DNA of 10,344 nucleotides, taken from contig JAJZCJ010000104.1 in NCBI GenBank assembly GCA_021846145.1, positions 1 to 10,344 on the forward strand. The letters are read 5' to 3'. The translations under genes and the position numbers were made by a program. Below, piece after piece: positions 6,683-10,344 of the stretch; positions within the stretch are counted from its first letter, which is position 1; every line of letters starts with the position of its first letter. This stretch comes from Bacillota bacterium (GTDB taxonomy: Bacteria; Bacillota; Bacilli; Alicyclobacillales; SLC66). The notes beneath the pieces are model-generated. The model did not search any database, was not told the DNA's origin, and was given only the letters and a program-made list of their open reading frames with translations.

Positions 6683-7168
6683 GTGTTGGATACAATTGAT
6701 TTTAAGGCGATATCTGAATTAATGACAAATGGACGCATGACGTGGGCAGAACTCGGAAGTTGTCTTGGCTTATCCAGTCCTGCCACGGCAGAACGGGTGC
6801 ATCGTCTGGAGGAACAACGTGTGATCAAGGGATTCACTGCGCTCGTTGATCCCGAAGCAGTAGGTTGCGGGTTAACCGCTTTTGTTGCGATCACGTTGGA
6901 TCACCCAGACCATCGTCCTATTTTTTTTGAGCGAATTATGGAGATGGAAGAAGTGCAGGAGTGCCATCACGTGGCCGGTGACGATGACTACTTGCTAAAA
7001 GTACGATGCAGAGGAACACGAGATTTGGAGCGAGTGATCAGTGATCAGTTAAAGAGTATTCTAGGTGTCACAAAAACTCGCACCACCATCGTCTTAAACA
7101 CACTCAAAGAATCCCCTATCTTGCCCATTTTCACAGAACATCATAGCAATCCCCCACACCGAAAATAG
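6683..7168 (+). CDS. Lrp/AsnC-family transcriptional regulator
   Basis: A 161-residue regulator, full length for the family. The start is GTG at 6683, with GAAGGTG a few bases upstream. Residues of about 5-50 form the helix-turn-helix (DFKAISELMTNGRMTWAELG, GLSSPATAERVHRLEEQRVI). After the hinge GFTALVDPEAVG, residues of about 63-145 form the RAM effector domain, with the ligand-side motif GDDDYLLKVRCRGTRDLERV. Such proteins sense amino acids as dimers to octamers. The LysE/RhtB exporter gene starts 17 bases downstream on the same strand, the usual pairing for amino-acid-induced efflux. It therefore probably regulates that exporter and perhaps the divergent flavoprotein gene. The 15-residue tail after the RAM domain is rich in Pro and His and looks unstructured. 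Confidence 0.93.
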   Translation: MLDTIDFKAISELMTNGRMTWAELGSCLGLSSPATAERVHRLEEQRVIKGFTALVDPEAVGCGLTAFVAITLDHPDHRPIFFERIMEMEEVQECHHVAGDDDYLLKVRCRGTRDLERVISDQLKSILGVTKTRTTIVLNTLKESPILPIFTEHHSNPPHRK

Positions 7169-7185
7169 AATCGAGGCGATATGAT

Positions 7186-7821
7186 TTGGATTTTTTTATA
7201 AAAGGTCTCATTATCGGCTTTTCCATTGCCGCTCCCGTTGGTCCGATCGGTCTGCTTTGCATCCAAAGGACGCTCATTCAAGGACGTGTGTCTGGTTTTG
7301 TCAGCGGTCTTGGCGCTGCTACCGCAGATTCGATTTACGGAAGTATTGCAGGGTTCGGGCTAACTGTTGTGTCCCATTTCCTAATTGATCAGCGAATGGG
7401 GATACATTTGCTAGGAGGAGCATTTTTACTTTTACTTGGACTAAAGGGGCTCTTTGCAAAACCCGTTGCATCGGTGGCACGTACTTCACACCCAGCACGT
7501 GGCATCGGGTGGCACTACTTGTCCACTTTTTTGCTGACAATGGCCAATCCGATGACGATTCTATCCTTTTTGGCCGTGTTCGCCGCACTAGGCGTAGGAA
7601 ATTCAACACACGGATATACCAATGCCACTTTTACTGTGATTGGTGTTTTTGTCGGTAGCGCTACTTGGTGGTGGATACTGAGCAGTTTGGCAAGTTGGTT
7701 AAAAGACAAGCTTCACAGCGCGACGCTTCAGTGGATTGGTCGTGTATCTGCGGTGATCATCATGGGATTTGGAGTGTTTGGCATTGTGAGTTCTGGCGTA
7801 ATCGTCACATGGAATCGATAG
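7186..7821 (+). CDS. LysE/RhtB-family amino-acid exporter
   Basis: A 211-residue integral membrane protein with about six hydrophobic segments, standard for LysE/RhtB transporters that export amino acids driven by the proton gradient. The start is TTG at 7186, with GAGG 9 bases upstream; the nearby ATG at 7181 is out of frame and soon meets a stop. The N-terminal signature FSIAAPVGPIGLLCIQRTL with G...GLGAATADSIYG is the family hallmark. Further segments are near residues 65-90 (GIHLLGGAFLLLLGLKGLF), 110-135 (FLLTMANPMTILSFLAVFAA, with the conserved Asn-Pro), 145-170, and 185-206. The transported amino acid cannot be told from the sequence. It follows the Lrp-type gene by 17 bases and is almost certainly co-transcribed and controlled with it. 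Confidence 0.93.
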   Translation: MDFFIKGLIIGFSIAAPVGPIGLLCIQRTLIQGRVSGFVSGLGAATADSIYGSIAGFGLTVVSHFLIDQRMGIHLLGGAFLLLLGLKGLFAKPVASVARTSHPARGIGWHYLSTFLLTMANPMTILSFLAVFAALGVGNSTHGYTNATFTVIGVFVGSATWWWILSSLASWLKDKLHSATLQWIGRVSAVIIMGFGVFGIVSSGVIVTWNR

Positions 7822-7863
7822 GATAACGATCTAGCGAATAAACAGAGAAAGAGGGTGAGCCAC

Positions 7864-8001
7864 ATGATCACAAAGAATGTGGATTTCATTGATGCCTATC
7901 TCGTTTCCCACGCAAAAGAAAACCCGCCAGAAGAAATAGTGACCTGGGATAAACATTTCAAAAAATTGGATGCTCAACACAACCGACCTAAAAATTGGTG
8001 A
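7864..8001 (+). CDS. 45-residue PIN-domain C-terminal fragment (VapC-like remnant)
   Basis: A short open frame, ATG 7864 to TGA 7999-8001, with a good ribosome site (AGAGGGTGAG ending 4 bases before the start). The product NVDFIDAYLVSHAKE, then EIVTWDKHFKKLDA, matches the last third of PIN-domain ribonucleases of the VapC type. There the Asp of DAYL and the Asp of (T)(F/W)DKxF are metal ligands. A full VapC has about 125-145 residues; the first two thirds, including the first catalytic Asp, are absent, and no antitoxin gene is nearby. It lies 42 bases after the exporter gene. It is either a relic that by chance kept a start and ribosome site, or a shortened non-nuclease peptide. The resemblance is from motif memory over a short stretch. 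Confidence 0.6.
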   Translation: MITKNVDFIDAYLVSHAKENPPEEIVTWDKHFKKLDAQHNRPKNW

Positions 8002-8041
8002 TTTTCATTGACAAAGCACTTCCCCTTGCCTAAATTCCTGA

Positions 8042-8461
8042 TCATCTCGCAATCGAATGACCCCCATTGTGAGATCGGCTCGCCCGTGCATGACGCCTCT
8101 TCCCATTTTCCGGCGACAAAGAATGAGGAGATTTCCGCGAATATTTTTGGTATTCTTGCTCGCGGAGCCAAAGTCCTGTCACCACGACCCATAGAATAAG
8201 TGTGATACTGGAAAACAGCCACATACCAACTTGCCAGAAGAAAAGATGGCTCGTGACGTCGGATAACGGATGCACATTACTAGCAACCATCTGACTGTCA
8301 TACCCAAAACCAAAAACCATCGCTAACACATTGAAAACGATCAATACACTCCAAATAGCCAGTTTTCCCATTATGCCTTCCCTTGATGTTCTGCTAATTG
8401 CCGCTTCTCTATTACGTTTTTTACTGTCATTTTTTCCTCGCACCCAATATTGTTTCATCAA
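8042..8461 (-). CDS. Small two-helix membrane protein of unknown function
   Basis: The frame of 139 codons runs from TTG 8461 (ATG next, at 8458) to TGA at 8042-8044. GAGGTG (8470-8475) lies 8 bases before the TTG. Residues of about 34-54 (LAIWSVLIVFNVLAMVFGFG) and 74-99 (FFWQVGMWLFSSITLILWVV) are membrane helices. They are separated by a short polar loop and followed by a basic, hydrophilic tail of about 40 residues. An internal ATG at 8371, with AAGGGAAGG 4 bases upstream, would give a 109-residue form that starts just before the first helix; that start may be the real one, because the preceding 30 residues look unlike a natural sequence. I do not recognise the family. Its promoter carries two LexA-like boxes, so it may be a DNA-damage-induced membrane protein; this is inference. 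Confidence 0.65.
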   Translation of the reverse strand: MMKQYWVRGKNDSKKRNREAAISRTSREGIMGKLAIWSVLIVFNVLAMVFGFGYDSQMVASNVHPLSDVTSHLFFWQVGMWLFSSITLILWVVVTGLWLREQEYQKYSRKSPHSLSPENGKRRHARASRSHNGGHSIAR

Positions 8462-8475
8462 TGCTCATCCACCTC

Positions 8476-8523
8476 AGAACGTATGTTTGTATTTATTTTA
8501 GAACAAACGTTCTGATTTGTAAA
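8476..8523 (-). promoter_or_regulatory. Promoter with two LexA (SOS) box-like sites
   Basis: On the minus strand, -35 TTTACA (8518-8523) and -10 TAAAAT (8495-8500) are 17 bp apart, each 5 of 6 to consensus. The spacer contains AGAACAAACGTTCT (plus-strand orientation, 8500-8513), a GAAC-N4-GTTC palindrome. It agrees with the Bacillus LexA/DinR box (CGAACRNRYGTTYC) at all but the two outermost bases. A second copy, AGAACGTATGTTTG (8476-8489), sits just downstream of the -10 with its centre 24 bp away. This layout fits repression. A TetR-type operator is the main alternative. Confidence 0.6.
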
Positions 8524-8567
8524 GAGAATTGTGCGAACGTGAACTACTAAACGTGACCTTGATAGAG

Positions 8568-9995
8568 TCAGAGGGATGACCCTTTGCTGTGGCTTCGGAC
8601 AAAGAGCAACACGAAAAATGCAAGAGAAGCAACTAAAGTCGTGACTGCATATCCCCATGTTTGCCGAAATCCAATCATCAATCCGGCAGTTCCCGACCCG
8701 GCATGTATCCGGATCAAAGCTACCGCCACAGCCGTATCGACGGCAATTCCAAGATTTTGAACCATCCGTTGTACTGCTCCGATAGTTCCCTGTTTATCCC
8801 GGTCCACTGCTTTCATAATAGAAGCAAGGTTGGCCGGCACAAAAATGCCGCTACCTACCCCATACACGAATAGCAAAACCGCCAAGAGAAACGGCGACCA
8901 GTCAGCACGCATCAGACTTAGGATTCCGTAGGAAAACACCATGATGATGAGCCCGGTCATCATCAAGAATCCAGTGCCAAACCTCCTCATCATCCTCCCC
9001 GACACCTTCGACAGTAACACTAATCCGAGTGGCGCAGACAAGTTGACCAGCCCGGACTGCCAGGGAACCAAATGGCGAACATTTTCTAGATAATAGGGAG
9101 GAACGATGAAACCGAGGGACGTTGCTCCGCCGAAGAAGAAAACGGCCAGCATCGATGCCGTGAAATTCCCCTTGCGAAACAGCCGGAAGTCAATAATCGG
9201 GTTTGAAATGGTCAGTTCCCGTACGACGAACATCATAAAAAACACGACAAACAGCGTAAAAGAAACAATCGTTATGACATTCGATATCCCAGTGGCAGAC
9301 CATTCGGAAAGGAATTCAAGCAGTGCCAGAACCGACAGTGACAAGACGAGGTTCCCTGAAACATTCAAGTAAATGAAGTTCTGTGCCTTCTGGACTGCTT
9401 TCTTCAGTCGCAGCGTACCCACGAAACCTACAACAGCGATGGGGACATTGATCCAGAAAATCCACCGCCAGCCCACAAGTGATATCAATATTCCACCGAC
9501 ACTCGGTCCCAATACAGGCCCCAGCCCCATCAGCACGCCAAGTGTGCCAAGAGCCGGATCCAATCGTTCACGTGGAACGGTGGTTGTGATGATGGCAGCG
9601 GACGTTGCTTGCAACATGGCTGCTCCAATGCCTTGCACGGTTCGAAACGTGATCAAAGCGGCTACGGACTGTGAGAACCCGCACAGGGTCGATGATGTGG
9701 CAAAGAGCATAAGCCCCCACGTGTACACCTTCAGGTGCCCGTACCGATCACCGAGTCGTCCAAAGATGATGATCGTGCCCGTCAGCGTCAATGTATACAG
9801 CGTCACCGTCCATGCGATCCCCGAAATGGTCGAGTGAAAATCGGTAACGAGTGTGGGTATGGCCACATTGATGATCCCTGTGTCGAGTGTCGACAAAAGA
9901 AGCCCGATGCCGGCCGTGATCACGATAAAAAGATCACTCACATCCGCTCGTTGCGATGCACCGATTTCGCCAGTACGTTCTAAAATTCTTGTCAC
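8568..9995 (-). CDS. MFS drug exporter, DHA2 (EmrB/QacA) type
   Basis: A 475-residue major facilitator with about 14 hydrophobic segments, the DHA2 drug:proton antiporter layout, in the cytoplasmic membrane. Diagnostic motifs are LDTGIINVAIPTL in helix 1 (motif D1), GRLGDRYGHLKVY in the first cytoplasmic loop (motif A), FRTVQGIGAAMLQ (motif B), and GLGPVLGPSVGGIL in helix 5 (motif C, the antiporter signature). The two halves are joined through helices around EFLSEWSATGI and the short INPIIDF-type loop. The C-terminus FVRSHSKGSSL is short and polar. The GTG at 9995 is the conventional start, but the ribosome site GGGGAGGTGA overlaps it. The in-frame ATT at 9986 is better spaced (8 bases after GGAGG). 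The gene diverges from an ArsR-type regulator, probably its repressor. Exported compound unknown. Confidence 0.93.
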   Translation of the reverse strand: MTRILERTGEIGASQRADVSDLFIVITAGIGLLLSTLDTGIINVAIPTLVTDFHSTISGIAWTVTLYTLTLTGTIIIFGRLGDRYGHLKVYTWGLMLFATSSTLCGFSQSVAALITFRTVQGIGAAMLQATSAAIITTTVPRERLDPALGTLGVLMGLGPVLGPSVGGILISLVGWRWIFWINVPIAVVGFVGTLRLKKAVQKAQNFIYLNVSGNLVLSLSVLALLEFLSEWSATGISNVITIVSFTLFVVFFMMFVVRELTISNPIIDFRLFRKGNFTASMLAVFFFGGATSLGFIVPPYYLENVRHLVPWQSGLVNLSAPLGLVLLSKVSGRMMRRFGTGFLMMTGLIIMVFSYGILSLMRADWSPFLLAVLLFVYGVGSGIFVPANLASIMKAVDRDKQGTIGAVQRMVQNLGIAVDTAVAVALIRIHAGSGTAGLMIGFRQTWGYAVTTLVASLAFFVLLFVRSHSKGSSL

Positions 9996-10023
9996 CTCCC
10001 CGCTTTGTCATGCAATCTCAATC

Positions 10024-10067
10024 TACCATGCAGATATTTCACGTGGCATCGAACTATCCAGATGGTA
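10024..10067. promoter_or_regulatory. Possible operator in the MFS-arsR divergent gap
   Basis: The 109-base gap between the divergent genes holds nested inverted elements centred close to 10042: TACCAT (10024-10029) with ATGGTA (10062-10067), and CACGTG (10040-10045) near the middle. Each arm is short and the outer spacing of 32 bp is large, so this is a weak candidate for binding by the ArsR-type protein. No clear -35/-10 pair was found for either gene. Confidence 0.22.
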
Positions 10068-10104
10068 AACTTGGGGAAACAAAAAGACAGGGGGAACGTC
10101 CACG

Positions 10105-10344
10105 ATGACGATTTACTCCAATATCACGACCATGGCGTCACTCATTGGAGATTCTACCCGTACAACGATGCTAATGGCCTTATTTGATGGCAAAGCCCTA
10201 CCTGCAGGAGAACTTGCAAGGTTAGCCCACGTATCGCCGCAAACTGCCAGCAACCATCTCGCCAAATTGGTGGAAGGCGGACTCCTTACTGTTGAAGCGT
10301 GGAGCCGTCACCGATACTACCGAATTTCCACCCCGGACGTAGCA
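10105..10344 (+). CDS. ArsR-type winged-helix transcriptional regulator (3' end outside window)
   Basis: The first 80 residues of a DNA-binding protein that continues past the window. The start is ATG 10105, with AGGGGGAA about 8 bases upstream. The visible part is a complete ArsR-like winged helix: GDSTRTTMLMALFDGKALPA (helices 1-2), GELARLAHVSPQTASNHLAK (turn and recognition helix, residues of about 34-52), and the wing GGLLTVEAWSRHRYYRI. The GD(S/P)TR opening and the SRHRYYR wing are typical of the larger ArsR-domain regulators that govern exporters or detoxifying enzymes. Metal-binding cysteines of the arsenic-sensing type are not seen in this part. It is divergent from the MFS exporter, which it probably controls. 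Confidence 0.9.
   Translation, partial: MTIYSNITTMASLIGDSTRTTMLMALFDGKALPAGELARLAHVSPQTASNHLAKLVEGGLLTVEAWSRHRYYRISTPDVA

Noticed and set aside
8134..8166. Inverted repeat TCCGCGA ... TCGCGGA with inner GAATA/TATTC
   Set aside because: It could fold, but it lies inside the coding region, has no following T-run, and ends neither gene.
8008..8199. 63-codon plus-strand ORF overlapping the 3' part of the membrane protein gene
   Set aside because: No ribosome site or known motif; it is antisense to the basic tail of the minus-strand gene.
8661..9983. Plus-strand ORFs of 70-154 codons antisense to the MFS exporter
   Set aside because: The exporter frame carries all family motifs; the antisense products show none and lack ribosome sites.

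Overview
The window looks like chromosomal DNA of a Bacillota member, most likely a Bacilli/Alicyclobacillaceae-type organism. The reasons are strong Shine-Dalgarno (SD) sequences, frequent TTG and GTG starts, a YqkE-like domain, and Bacillus-type (GAAC-N4-GTTC) LexA-like boxes. The species assignment is inference; no rRNA or other marker gene is present.

Layout, left to right. (a) 1-1275, plus strand: the 3' end of malate dehydrogenase, a hairpin, then an unusual two-domain unknown protein (DUF2103-like N-terminus, YqkE/DUF3886-like C-terminus). (b) 1365-2859, minus strand: a two-gene electrophile-stress-type operon. It holds a quinone oxidoreductase-type MDR enzyme followed by a MerR regulator, driven by a promoter with the 19-bp spacer and central dyad typical of MerR control. 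(c) 2870-5828, minus strand: a visibly more G+C-rich, stand-alone molybdopterin oxidoreductase. It lies between two decayed TnpB-like fragments of different type, so this block looks imported. (d) 5898-7821: a single-domain thioredoxin-reductase-like flavoprotein (minus) diverges from an Lrp/AsnC regulator plus LysE/RhtB exporter pair (plus), probably an amino-acid-responsive efflux unit. (e) 7864-8523: a 45-residue PIN-domain tail, then a small two-helix membrane protein (minus). The promoter of the membrane protein carries two LexA-like boxes, one between -35 and -10. (f) 8568-10344: a 14-TM DHA2-type drug exporter (minus) diverges from an ArsR-type regulator cut by the window end.

Most genes thus form small regulator-plus-effector modules: MerR-QOR, Lrp-LysE and ArsR-MFS. 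The items most worth following up are the SOS-like promoter in front of an unknown membrane protein, the molybdoenzyme bracketed by TnpB remnants, and the DUF2103/YqkE fusion. No tRNA, rRNA, CRISPR array, intact insertion sequence or replication origin was seen. No gene-free stretch exceeds 300 bases apart from the part of 2798-3079 described as a TnpB-like remnant and promoter.
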